DNA of 64,000 bases from Neotamlana nanhaiensis (GTDB lineage: Bacteria > Bacteroidota > Bacteroidia > Flavobacteriales > Flavobacteriaceae), in NCBI RefSeq assembly GCF_000943555.1, contig NZ_JTDV01000001.1, positions 496,001 through 560,000 on the forward strand. Reading direction: 5' to 3'. Numbering within the stretch: the stretch's first letter is position 1; each line of letters begins with the position of its first letter. The position numbers and the translations under genes were made by a program. This document shows positions 21,163 through 30,700 of this stretch, piece by piece. Below the pieces are notes generated by a model. That model was given only the letters and a program-made list of their open reading frames with translations. It did no database searches and had not been told where the DNA came from.

Positions 21163-22140
21163 ATGAAACTCCCTCTACATCTTCTCGCAATCTTAATTAT
21201 TATTTCAGCTACAGCGTGTGCCCAAAACAAAGGTGGTTTTGGCGAAAAATATCCTTTAAAACTTGGCCAAACAACACCTTACGCCAAAGCTAGCGTAGGC
21301 AACTTTGAGGGTTATTTTTTGGTAGACTTCGGCACAACAAATAGTACTATTGATACCAATAATTTTATAAACGGTAAACCGTTTGCTACACAAAATACAA
21401 GCAACCAATATGCAAATTTTAATTTTTTAGGGCCATGGGGAACGGTGAGTTTATACCATCAAAACCATGCGAATATTAATGGCTTGAACAATTTTAAACA
21501 AGCTGGAATAATTGGAACTGATTTTTTAACCACGAATATTTACACTTTAGATTTTCAAAACAAAGCCATTTATAAATCTAACTCCACTCAATTTTACACC
21601 AACAAAACATTAGATAGCTTAGGTTTTAAAGCTGCATCAACCATTGGTTACTACGCTAATGATTATAGTAAATTAAACAACGATTGTACCGCAAACATCC
21701 CTACAATTCCTGTTAAAATTGGAAAAATTAGTGCCACGGCTCAAATAGATTCTGGCTACGATGATGCGAAATACCAACATTCCATTAACATCAATCAAGC
21801 TTTTTTTAATGCTTTAATTGATGCTGATATTTATTTAGTTGAAAACCCTTCAGCAAATATTACATTAAGTACTTGCGTAAGTTATTACAGTGAAGCAGTA
21901 AAAGCTTATACATTACCTGAAGGTGTACAATTTTCAATAACTTCAATTGATGGTTCTCCTATATTTTTAACCTCCGATGTTAATATATTTTTAAAACAAA
22001 CACCACCCGAAGCACAAACTTGTGGAGGTATTGGTACTTGGAAAATTCCTGCAGCACAACTAGGCGCATCCTTTTTAATGGATAGCAAAAAAGTTATTTT
22101 CGATCCTTTTCAATCGAAAGTTTGGTTTTATACCAAGTAA
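21163..22140 (+). CDS. lipoprotein with bilobed aspartic-protease-like fold
   Basis: This 325-residue protein has a lipoprotein signal (SATACAQ, probable lipidated C19). It then shows two half-domains that each look like an aspartic protease lobe. In lobe 1, FLVDFGTT (D55) is followed by the flap-end motif GIIGTDFL. In lobe 2, AQIDSGYD (D196) is followed by QLGASFL near residue 305. Lobe 2 has the classic DSG; lobe 1 has D-F-G instead of D-T/S-G, so activity is uncertain. Several cysteines in the C-terminal half could form disulfides. I do not recognise a named family. Confidence 0.7.
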   Translation: MKLPLHLLAILIIISATACAQNKGGFGEKYPLKLGQTTPYAKASVGNFEGYFLVDFGTTNSTIDTNNFINGKPFATQNTSNQYANFNFLGPWGTVSLYHQNHANINGLNNFKQAGIIGTDFLTTNIYTLDFQNKAIYKSNSTQFYTNKTLDSLGFKAASTIGYYANDYSKLNNDCTANIPTIPVKIGKISATAQIDSGYDDAKYQHSININQAFFNALIDADIYLVENPSANITLSTCVSYYSEAVKAYTLPEGVQFSITSIDGSPIFLTSDVNIFLKQTPPEAQTCGGIGTWKIPAAQLGASFLMDSKKVIFDPFQSKVWFYTK

Positions 22141-22141
22141 T

Positions 22142-22747
22142 TTAATGCTTGTCAAAGGCCTTTACACCAGCTTCAATTTTAGTTCGTAAATAATTTACTC
22201 GTGGCACTATAGGGCAAGAATATTTATCGTTGTAGGCACAATAAGGGTTATACGCCTTGTTAAAATCAATAGTTACAGAATCTCCTGCAGGAATACGAAG
22301 ATCGATATAGCGACCGCCACCATAACTTGTATCGCCATTAGTTTCATCTAGAAACGGCAGAAAAAGGTAATCTTCATAACCTTCTTCTTGCATTAAATCT
22401 TTACCTTGATAAACATTAAGCTGAAATGCTTTTCCTTTTAATTCAAAATGTAAAACTCCAAACACACGCTCTTTAGACAAGCGACTTGTGGTGGTTTTCA
22501 TATTAAACCATTTACTATCAGGTGTACGATCTAATTTTGCATTTACCACAAACGATGAATCTAATTTAAAAAAATCAAGACCTTCAAAAGCTTTTCTATC
22601 TGCCTTTTTTAAAGGAGATGTACTTGCATCTTTATATTCGGCGTTTATTTCCTTTTGAAATTCGGTTTCTCCTTTTATAAAGCGCTTTTTTTGTGCGCAG
22701 CTCGTTAAACAAAATAGCACAGCAAGGAATAGTATTATTGTTCGCAT
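22142..22747 (-). CDS. DUF1684 lipoprotein
   Basis: This protein of about 201 residues has a lipoprotein signal (start MRTIILFLAVLFCL, lipobox LTSC). Its DUF1684 domain ends with the signature NPYCAYNDKYSCPIVPRVNYL. I rejected the ATG at 22837, which adds 30 residues before the signal; a -7-like TATTTTTG (minus strand, 22765-22772) also lies in that extension. Family function is unknown. Its stop is 1 nt from that of the convergent gene before it. Confidence 0.87.
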   Translation of the reverse strand: MRTIILFLAVLFCLTSCAQKKRFIKGETEFQKEINAEYKDASTSPLKKADRKAFEGLDFFKLDSSFVVNAKLDRTPDSKWFNMKTTTSRLSKERVFGVLHFELKGKAFQLNVYQGKDLMQEEGYEDYLFLPFLDETNGDTSYGGGRYIDLRIPAGDSVTIDFNKAYNPYCAYNDKYSCPIVPRVNYLRTKIEAGVKAFDKH

Positions 22748-22933
22748 GGTAAATTTTTTCAATTCAAAAATACAACTTAAAACTTTTTTACCTAGTTTTG
22801 AAGTAACAAACAGAAACAAAATGCGCGTAAACATCACAATTTGTAAAAAGCAACTAACCTATTCTTCGATGAAGAACAGTTGGACTTGTTTTGTATTGCG
22901 GTGATTTAACTAAGTAATAATACAATATTTCAT

Positions 22934-22963
22934 AAAAGTCCGACATCACTGTCGGACTTTTTT
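22934..22963 (+). terminator. free-standing rho-independent terminator
   Basis: AAAAGTCCGACA (22934-22945) and TGTCGGACTTTT (22950-22961) form a perfect 12-bp stem with a 4-nt loop, followed by T residues. No plus-strand gene ends nearby; it lies 54 nt before the MFS gene. It may end a short transcript from 22750-22930 or act as a leader attenuator. Confidence 0.8.
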
Positions 22964-23016
22964 ATTTTAATACCTAACCAATAAATATTCTATAAAAGAT
23001 AGAATTTACAGAAGCT

Positions 23017-24252
23017 ATGGCAACTCTATTTAAAAACTACATTAACACATTTAGAGGTTTATCTACCGAAATTTGGTGGTTGGCTTTAATTACTTTAATT
23101 AACCGTGCAGGCACGATGGTTATTCCATTTTTATCACTTTACCTAAAAGAAGATTTGCAATTTACGGTAAGCCATATTGCATGGGTAATGAGCGCATTTG
23201 GTTTAGGCTCTGTGGTAGGCTCTTGGTTAGGCGGTAAATTAACCGACTCTTTTGGGTACTATAAAGTGATGGTTAATAGCTTGTGGGCAACTGGTGTTTT
23301 GTTTATCGGACTTCAGTTTTTAAACACGTTTGCAACCATTTGCTTGGGTATTTTTGTAGTAATGCTAGTTGCCGATACCTTTAGACCAGCGATGTTTGTA
23401 GCGCTTAATGCCTACAGCAAACCCGAAAATAAAATACGCTCGCTTACGCTCATTCGGTTAGCTATAAATTTAGGATTTTCGGCTGGTCCTGCACTTGGGG
23501 GTTTAATCATTACAGGTTTAGGTTATGGCGGACTATTTTGGGTTGATGGTATTACCTGTATTATTGCTACTTTGGTTATGATAAAAGTTTTACACCCAAA
23601 GAAAGCTAAAGTTTTAGATGAAGTAAAAGTGGAAAACCCTGTATCGGCTTACAGCGACGGTATTTTCTTGGTATTCCTGGTAGCCATGGCTCTTTTTGGT
23701 ATTGTATTTTTACAATATTTTTCAACCATAACCATTTACTACAAAGATGTGCATGTTTTAACAGAATTTGAAATTGGTATTCTTTTAGGACTTAACGGAT
23801 TTCTTATTTTTGTATTCGAAATGCCTTTAATTAAATGGCTAGAAAACACAAGCTTTACTAAACTTGGCCTCATGTTTTTTGGGATTGTTTTAACAGGTTT
23901 AAGTTTATTTATTTTAAACCTAACCTCTTGGTCTGGAATTTTAATTATTGGCATGTTGCTTATGACATTTGGGGAAATGATTACCTTCCCGTTTTCTAAC
24001 GCATTCGCTGTAGAACGTGCAAAAAAAGGAAACCAAGGCGAGTACATGGCGTTGTATTCCATTTCATTTTCAATCGCTCATATTTTTGGTCATAACGCTG
24101 GTTTACAACTAACAGCAAACGTTGGTTTTAACAACACGTGGTACATTATTACTGGTATTGCTGTTATTTGTGCCATTATTTTATTCGTTTTAAAAGAAAA
24201 TTTAAAAACAAACAAAACAAAAACATCTTGGAAAACAAAAAAGATATCATAA
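23017..24252 (+). CDS. major facilitator superfamily transporter
   Basis: This 411-residue protein has twelve predicted membrane helices in two six-helix halves. The MFS loop motif between helices 2 and 3 reads GSWLGGKLTDSFGY. It is an efflux-type or small-solute transporter of unknown substrate. Its 3' end overlaps the ypdA start by about 25 nt, so the two genes are co-expressed. Confidence 0.9.
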   Translation: MATLFKNYINTFRGLSTEIWWLALITLINRAGTMVIPFLSLYLKEDLQFTVSHIAWVMSAFGLGSVVGSWLGGKLTDSFGYYKVMVNSLWATGVLFIGLQFLNTFATICLGIFVVMLVADTFRPAMFVALNAYSKPENKIRSLTLIRLAINLGFSAGPALGGLIITGLGYGGLFWVDGITCIIATLVMIKVLHPKKAKVLDEVKVENPVSAYSDGIFLVFLVAMALFGIVFLQYFSTITIYYKDVHVLTEFEIGILLGLNGFLIFVFEMPLIKWLENTSFTKLGLMFFGIVLTGLSLFILNLTSWSGILIIGMLLMTFGEMITFPFSNAFAVERAKKGNQGEYMALYSISFSIAHIFGHNAGLQLTANVGFNNTWYIITGIAVICAIILFVLKENLKTNKTKTSWKTKKIS

Positions 24253-25196
24253 TAATTGGTGGTGGCCCTATTGGCATTGCCTGCGCACTAGAATGTAAAA
24301 AAAGAGGCTGGAGCTATATTGTTATTGAAAAAGGCGCATTAACCAATTCGCTATTCAATTACCCAAAAAACATGACGTTTTTTTCAACTTCAGAAAAGTT
24401 AGAAATTGATGGTATTCCGTTTATTAGTAACAAGCCAAAACCGAATAGAGATGAGGCTTTGGAGTATTATCGTCGCGTGGTAACTTCTAATAAATTAGAT
24501 ATCAATCTCTACGAAACAGTTACTAAAATTGATAAAAATGAAAATGATTTCACCGTTTTAACCACAAAAGGCAATTATTCAGGCAAACATGTTATTATTT
24601 CAACGGGCTTTTATGATATTCCGAAACTATTACATGTTCCTGGTGAAGATTTACCTAAAGTGACTCATTATTATAAAGAAGCCCACAATTACGCCCTGCA
24701 AAATGTTGTAGTGGTTGGTGCGAGTAATTCGGCAGTCGATGCCGCTTTAGAAATTTACAGAAAAGGTGGCCATGTTACCATGGTAGTTCGTGGAGAATCC
24801 ATTGGAGAACGTGTTAAATATTGGGTGCGCCCCGATATCGTAAATCGTATAGAAGAAGGTAGTATTTCGGCTTATTTTAATAGTGAGATTACAGCTATTA
24901 AACCAGAAACCGTGGTTATCAAAACCCCTGAAAACACCGTAAACCTGCCCAACGATTACGTTGTCGCTCTAACTGGGTATTTACCCAATTTTAAAATGCT
25001 AGAAGCCAATGGTATTGCGCTATCAAAAGATAAACGCATACCTATTTACAACCCAGAAACGATGGAAACCAATGTAAAAGGTTTGTATTTAGCTGGCGTA
25101 ATTTGTGGTGGCGAAGAAACACACAAATGGTTTATTGAAAACTCGAGAATTCATGCAAAACTCATTGCTGAACATATTGAAAAACAATTAAAATAA
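24228..25196 (+). CDS. ypdA: YpdA-type bacillithiol disulfide reductase
   Basis: This protein of about 322 residues is a flavin-dependent reductase with the FAD motif IIIIGGGPIGIACAL at the N-terminus and an NADPH motif VVVVGASNSAVDAAL in the middle. It lacks a CXXC active site, which separates it from thioredoxin reductase and fits YpdA/Bdr. The only start that suits the family is TTG at 24228 (LENKKDIIIIGGG), within the end of the MFS gene; an ATG at 24138 would add 30 unrelated residues. It points to bacillithiol as the low-molecular-weight thiol. Confidence 0.88.
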   Translation: MENKKDIIIIGGGPIGIACALECKKRGWSYIVIEKGALTNSLFNYPKNMTFFSTSEKLEIDGIPFISNKPKPNRDEALEYYRRVVTSNKLDINLYETVTKIDKNENDFTVLTTKGNYSGKHVIISTGFYDIPKLLHVPGEDLPKVTHYYKEAHNYALQNVVVVGASNSAVDAALEIYRKGGHVTMVVRGESIGERVKYWVRPDIVNRIEEGSISAYFNSEITAIKPETVVIKTPENTVNLPNDYVVALTGYLPNFKMLEANGIALSKDKRIPIYNPETMETNVKGLYLAGVICGGEETHKWFIENSRIHAKLIAEHIEKQLK

Positions 25197-25218
25197 TCGT
25201 TTTTAAAATTTTGAAGCC

Positions 25219-25695
25219 ATGATATTTGAAAAATGGGAAAAATTGCCAATTTTTAAAAAGGCATTAGAAATACAAGATATTGTACTACACATTACTGAAA
25301 CAGTTGAAAACACTGATATAGATTTCAAATCAGAGGTTGAATCTGAAATGGTTAAACGAAATATTGAGTATTTAAAAGAGAATGCACTAATTATTCCTGC
25401 TAAAATAGCTGGTGCTGCCGATGAGGATATGCTCTATGATATAAAAATGGAAAACGCCGCCATTATTAGAAAAGCTGCTCGAGAGCTAATAACAGATATT
25501 AGAGGTATACAAATGTTTGGATTTAAAGACACCGAATATTTAGATATTTTAAGACATGAAGTTGAGGAATTTAGAGTACTTTTTGCCGAATGGGTAAAGA
25601 CCTTTGATTGCTGGAATTACATTATTGATAGATGGGGACTTTTTAATCCACCTGGTGTAAACTACGATGATGTAGACCCTGAGGACCTGCTTTAA
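25219..25695 (+). CDS. four-helix-bundle protein (S23/IVP-like), unknown function
   Basis: This 158-residue all-helical protein has no signal peptide. The opening LPIFKKALEIQDIVLHI and the middle ALIIPAKIAGAAD follow the pattern of the 23S-rRNA intervening-sequence four-helix-bundle proteins, though diverged. A tail with tryptophans and an acidic end (DDVDPEDLL) is extra. It aligns by eye with the gene at 26271-26666. It lies 22 nt after ypdA and may be in the same transcript. Function unknown. Confidence 0.72.
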   Translation: MIFEKWEKLPIFKKALEIQDIVLHITETVENTDIDFKSEVESEMVKRNIEYLKENALIIPAKIAGAADEDMLYDIKMENAAIIRKAARELITDIRGIQMFGFKDTEYLDILRHEVEEFRVLFAEWVKTFDCWNYIIDRWGLFNPPGVNYDDVDPEDLL

Positions 25696-25703
25696 TTCAC
25701 CAA

Positions 25704-26147
25704 TTATTTTAACGGAATAACCTCCTTTTGTTTAATTACACGCGATAATACAATCTGGGTTTTCGATTCGCCATAGGTTATTAATTGGTCTATAAAACTC
25801 TCTAGATGTTTGTTATTTTTTAAAACAACCTCCATAACAATATTTTCATCACCTGTAATGCGGTAACAGTTTATTACCTCCTCATAGGTTTTAACTTTTT
25901 CTAAAAAAGGCTTCAGTTTACCCATAAAAGCACGAAGTGTAATTATAGCTTTTAACTGATAACCTATTTCATAAGGCGATACAATGGCTTTATAACCTTC
26001 AATTATACCTAAATCTTCCATTTTTTTTATACGCTCTGAAACTGCAGGTGAACTTATACCAACGCGTCTACCAATTTCGGCATTCGAAAGGCGAGCATTT
26101 TCCTGTAAACACTTCAAAATCTTACCATTAAGCGTATCTAACTTCAT
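25704..26147 (-). CDS. Lrp/AsnC-family transcriptional regulator
   Basis: This 147-residue regulator has an N-terminal helix-turn-helix (LSNAEIGRRVGISSPAVSER) and a C-terminal ligand-sensing domain of the Lrp/AsnC type (ITGDENIVMEVVL). It probably responds to an amino acid or a related small molecule. It is flanked by two related four-helix-bundle genes on the opposite strand. The AT-rich 120 bp upstream would hold any autoregulatory site. Confidence 0.92.
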   Translation of the reverse strand: MKLDTLNGKILKCLQENARLSNAEIGRRVGISSPAVSERIKKMEDLGIIEGYKAIVSPYEIGYQLKAIITLRAFMGKLKPFLEKVKTYEEVINCYRITGDENIVMEVVLKNNKHLESFIDQLITYGESKTQIVLSRVIKQKEVIPLK

Positions 26148-26270
26148 TTAAAAGAAATATTAATTCAAAAAATTAAAATTTAAATCAAATATACGATTTT
26201 ACTTTAAATTCTAAAGAAGATTACAGCTAGATGTCTGTAATTTTGATGTAATTGCTAAGAAAACAAACAA

Positions 26271-26666
26271 ATGTCTGCTAATACCCCACTAAATCTATCG
26301 GAATTACCGATTTATATTAAAGCGCAAGAAATTTTTACACTTTCGCAAAGTATATCATTATACTTAAACGATGACTTATCTGCTCTTAATTCAGATGGTA
26401 CCGAAGATAACAACATTTACTTTTCTGGAGATATTGTTCAACAATCTAATTCACTAGCACCTGAAATTGCTAATGCGCAATCTGAACGTTGTTCTTACAA
26501 AAAACGTAAACATCTAGCTTCTTTAAAAAGATTAACGAACAGACTTTACAAAAACTCATACCGATTAGAAAAATCAAACAGTAACGGGAAAGACTTTTTA
26601 CCCATATTGCGAAGTGAATTGCGTAAATTTAAAAAATTACAACGTAGTTGGGTGATGACATTGTAA
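26271..26666 (+). CDS. four-helix-bundle protein, relative of the gene at 25219
   Basis: This 131-residue helical protein begins LSELPIYIKAQEIFTLSQSI. It shares the LPI-x-KA-EI pattern and the final helix pattern (ILRSELRKFKKLQRSWV against ILRHEVEEFRVLFAEWV) with the protein at 25219-25695. The two look like diverged paralogues on either side of the divergent Lrp gene. The C-terminal half here is strongly basic while the other is acidic. Function unknown. Confidence 0.68.
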   Translation: MSANTPLNLSELPIYIKAQEIFTLSQSISLYLNDDLSALNSDGTEDNNIYFSGDIVQQSNSLAPEIANAQSERCSYKKRKHLASLKRLTNRLYKNSYRLEKSNSNGKDFLPILRSELRKFKKLQRSWVMTL

Positions 26667-26676
26667 AGTTTAAAAA

Positions 26677-27132
26677 TTAAACCAAGCGCGCATCTAATTC
26701 TAAATTACCCGTTTTCACAATTTTTATTAATTTGAAAGATTCATGTTTAGGGTTTAATAAATAATTAAATCCGTTTGGCAACACTGCCGATGGCACTTTT
26801 AACACCATATTTTTCTGATTATTTATCCAATTTGAGCCATAATCTTGTGTAAATGACAAAGGCGGATTTTCGCGCCAGTTTTCTTTTAATATTGACGGTT
26901 TTAATGTTGAAATAGTTAGCGAATCTGGCACATCTAATTCAATAAACCCAAAATCTTCATTTACGAACTTATAATCAATATGAACTAATAATTCTAAAAC
27001 TGAAAGCGCCAACGATTCGGAGGTGTATAATATGTTAGTGCCTGGTTTATTCCATCGGCCACCAAAAAGTCGCGCTCCTTCGCCACTTAAATCCTTTAAA
27101 TGCTTCTTTTTAGCAATTCTAAAAACCCGCAT
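26677..27132 (-). CDS. RES-domain toxin (MbcT-like)
   Basis: This 151-residue protein begins MRVFRIAKKKHLKDL and carries the RES signature: the arginine in GARLFGGRWNKPG, then YTSESLALSVLELLVH. RES toxins act on NAD or as ADP-ribosyltransferases and arrest growth. Length is normal. The start at 27132 lies 7 nt after the stop of the antitoxin gene; an in-frame ATG at 27171 would overlap it and add a non-conserved stretch. It forms a type II toxin-antitoxin operon with the upstream Xre gene. Confidence 0.9.
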   Translation of the reverse strand: MRVFRIAKKKHLKDLSGEGARLFGGRWNKPGTNILYTSESLALSVLELLVHIDYKFVNEDFGFIELDVPDSLTISTLKPSILKENWRENPPLSFTQDYGSNWINNQKNMVLKVPSAVLPNGFNYLLNPKHESFKLIKIVKTGNLELDARLV

Positions 27133-27139
27133 AATAAAA

Positions 27140-27643
27140 TTATGAATAAACACCGTACTCGATGCGACCAAGGGTATCTTTAATTAAATTAGTACCAAAA
27201 CTAGTATCGAGGTAATGAATAGGTTTTTTATAATTAAGATGGCGTACCTCGGTATGCAACCAAGCCGTAAATGTTTCGAGCGAACCCAACACCTCAATTC
27301 CTCTTGAAATAACGTCGGCAATTTCTAGGATTTGCTCGGTAGAATATACATTGAGTAAATCGGTATCGTTTTTACGTTGAATTGTACGGTGCGATACATG
27401 CAACAATTGGCTCATTTGTTCCATAGAAATAGATAAAATTGAACTTAAGGTTTGTAACACCGATTTTGGTAAACCTTTACGGGTTATTTCGATTAAGTCA
27501 AGATCATTATTTATAGATTGCCCAACAGCAACACTACCGCCCAATACGCTTACAATACGATCGTATTTATTATTTAAACCATAAAATACTTTAGGCTCTT
27601 GAGCTAAATTTTTAATTTCTGAAGATGTTGTATACGATTTCAT
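27140..27643 (-). CDS. Xre/MbcA/ParS-type antitoxin
   Basis: This 167-residue protein has a central helix-turn-helix (SMEQMSQLLHVSHRTIQRK) and a C-terminal DUF2384-type toxin-binding domain (EVLGSLETFTAWLHTEV). It is the partner of RES toxins, neutralising the toxin and repressing the operon. It is the first gene, 7 nt before the toxin gene. The promoter at 27660-27690 is flanked by a perfect inverted repeat. Confidence 0.9.
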   Translation of the reverse strand: MKSYTTSSEIKNLAQEPKVFYGLNNKYDRIVSVLGGSVAVGQSINNDLDLIEITRKGLPKSVLQTLSSILSISMEQMSQLLHVSHRTIQRKNDTDLLNVYSTEQILEIADVISRGIEVLGSLETFTAWLHTEVRHLNYKKPIHYLDTSFGTNLIKDTLGRIEYGVYS

Positions 27644-27644
27644 G

Positions 27645-27690
27645 ACACGACAATTTACACAAATTTACGTATTTTTGTCGTGTTGTCAAA
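27645..27690 (-). promoter_or_regulatory. promoter and inverted-repeat operator of the RES/Xre operon
   Basis: On the minus strand TTTG (27687-27690) is followed after 19 nt by TAAATTTG (27660-27667), a full match to the Bacteroidota promoter. A perfect 9-bp inverted repeat, ACACGACAA at 27645-27653 and TTGTCGTGT at 27675-27683, brackets the -7 element and covers the spacer. This is the placement expected for repression by the Xre antitoxin. The antitoxin ATG at 27643 leaves a leader of roughly 10 nt. Confidence 0.75.
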
Positions 27691-27731
27691 ATTTCCCTCT
27701 CATTTTTTCTTTTTATTCGAGCAAAAACTTT

Positions 27732-30700
27732 TTACATATTTCGCCTATATTGACCGCCAACTTTAAATAACGCCGAAGTAATTTGTCCTAAGCTGCACAC
27801 TTTACAAACTTCCATTAAAGCTTCGAACATATTTTCGTTGTTTATAGCCTTCTGCTGAAGATTTTTTAATAAGTCTTCCGTTTCATTTCCTTTATGTAAA
27901 TTTTCTAAAGTTTTAATTTGATTTTGCTTTTCTTCGTCGGTTGCTCTAATCACTTCCATTGGTAAAACCGTTGGAGAACCTTTACTACTTAAAAAAGTAT
28001 TTACCCCAATTATTGGGAAGTCTCCGTTATGTTTCAACGTTTCATAATACAAACTTTCTTCTTGTATTTTACTTCGCTGGTACATGGTTTCCATAGCCCC
28101 CAAAACACCGCCACGATCTGTTATTCTATCAAATTCAACTAATACTGCTTCTTCTACTAAATCGGTTAATTCTTCTATAATAAACGCGCCTTGTAACGGA
28201 TTTTCATTTTTTGCTAATCCTAATTCATTATTTATTATTAATTGAATTGCCATTGCACGACGCACAGACTCTTCGGTTGGTGTTGTAATCGCTTCGTCAT
28301 ACGCATTAGTATGTAATGAATTGCAATTGTCGTAAATCGCATATAATGCTTGTAATGTGGTACGAATATCGTTAAAATCTATCTCTTGCGCATGTAAACT
28401 ACGTCCAGAAGTTTGAATATGATACTTTAACATTTGTGCTCTAGCATTGGCTCCATATTTATGCTTTAAAGCTTTTGCCCAAATACGTCTTGCTACACGA
28501 CCAATTACAGCATATTCTGGATCGATTCCGTTAGAAAAAAAGAATGATAAGTTTGGTCCAAACTTATTAATATCCATACCACGACTTAAATAATATTCCA
28601 CGTAAGTAAAACCATTAGATAAAGTTAATGCCAATTGGGTAATTGGGTTTGCACCAGCTTCGGCAATATGATAACCAGAAATAGATACCGAATAAAAATT
28701 CCGTACATTATTCTCTATAAAATATTCTTGCACATCTCCCATTAAACGCAAGGCAAACTCTGTCGAAAATATACAGGTATTCTGCGCTTGGTCTTCTTTT
28801 AAAATATCTGCCTGAACGGTTCCTCTTACTTGAGCTATTGTTCTTTTTTTTATATCGTTATAAACCGCTTTTGGCAACACTTGATCACCAGTAACACCTA
28901 ATAACATTAACCCTAAACCATCATTACCTTCTGGTAAATCTCCGTGGTATTGTGGTCGCTCTATACCTTTATCTTTATAAAGTTTAGTAATTTTAGTTTC
29001 CACTTCTTTTTCAAGACCATTTTCTTTAATGTAAATTTCGCATTGTTGGTCTATAGCTGCATTCATAAAAAATCCCAACAGCATTGGAGCAGGACCATTA
29101 ATAGTCATACTTACCGATGTTTTTACATCTGCTAAATTAAACCCTGAATATAATTTTTTTGCATCGTCTAAACAGCAAATACTAACACCTGCATTACCTA
29201 TTTTACCGTAAATATCTGGACGTAAATCGGGGTCGTTACCGTAAAGCGTAACACTATCAAACGCTGTAGATAAACGCTTTGCTGGCAAACCTTGGCTTAC
29301 ATAATGAAAACGTTTATTGGTACGTTCTGGCCCGCCTTCACCAGCAAACATACGTGCTGGGTCTTCCCCTTTTCGTTTAAATGGATACAATCCTGAGGTG
29401 TACGGAAATTCTCCGGGTACATTTTCTTGTAACGTCCATTTTAAAATATCTCCCCAAGCTTGGTATTTTGGCAAAGCAACTTTTGGGATTTGTAAATGCG
29501 AAAGTGACTCGGTATGTGTTTCTATTTTTATTTCTTTATCACGAACTTTAAAACTGTAAATTGGAGCTTTGTATTGGTTTACTTTGTCTTTCCAACCTGT
29601 GATTACTTCCCAATTGTAAGGATCTAAATTTAGTTTAACACGGTCAAATTCTGTGATGAGCATTTTGATGAAATCCTTTTTGTCATCCTGAACTCCTGTA
29701 CTGAGCGTAGTCGAAGTATGTTTCAAAATTTCATCTTGATCTAAACCTTGTTTTCCTAAAAAAGACATCTCGACTGCGCTCGATGTGACATCACCAACTG
29801 AGCATATCGTCTTATAAATTCCATATAATTTTTGAGCGACTTCAACTTGAACTTCAACAGTGCTATCGTAATCACGATTACTTTCGGCAATTTCAGACAA
29901 ATAACGCGTACGATTTGGTGGAATAACAAATACCTTCTCACTCATTTGTTCTGTAATTTCAAACGTTGAATTTAAATCGGCTTCAGTATTTTCAACTAAT
30001 TTATCCATTACTGTTTTGTATAGCGTATTCATTCCTGGATCGTTAAACTGTGATGCAATGGTACCAAAAACAGGTAGCTTATCTTGCGGTAGATCCCAAA
30101 GATTATTGTTACGCATGTATTGTTTACGCACATCTCTTAAAGCATCTAAAGCGCCCCGTTTATCAAATTTATTGATGGCTACCAAATCGGCAAAATCTAA
30201 CATATCAATCTTTTCCAGCTGTGTTGCAGCACCAAATTCCGGCGTCATCACGTAAAGTGAAACGTTAGAATGTTCTATAATTTCTGTATCAGATTGACCA
30301 ATACCAGACGTTTCTAAAATGATTAAATCGTATTCTGCAGCTTTTAAAACCTCAACCGCTTCATTAACATATTTTGATAATGCCAAATTACTTTGACGCG
30401 TTGCTAAACTTCGCATATACACACGAGGTGAGTTAATAGCATTCATACGAATGCGATCACCTAATAATGCGCCTCCAGTTTTTCGTTTTGATGGATCTAC
30501 CGAAATTATTCCAATAGTTTTTTCTGGAAAATCGATTAAAAAACGTCTCACTAGCTCGTCTACCAAACTAGATTTTCCTGCGCCACCAGTCCCTGTTATA
30601 CCTAAAACAACCCCTCCTAACCTCCCCGAAGGAGAGGAATTCATACTCAGACGTGAAGATAAAATCTCAAAATCATCATGATTATTTTCTGCCAGAGAGA

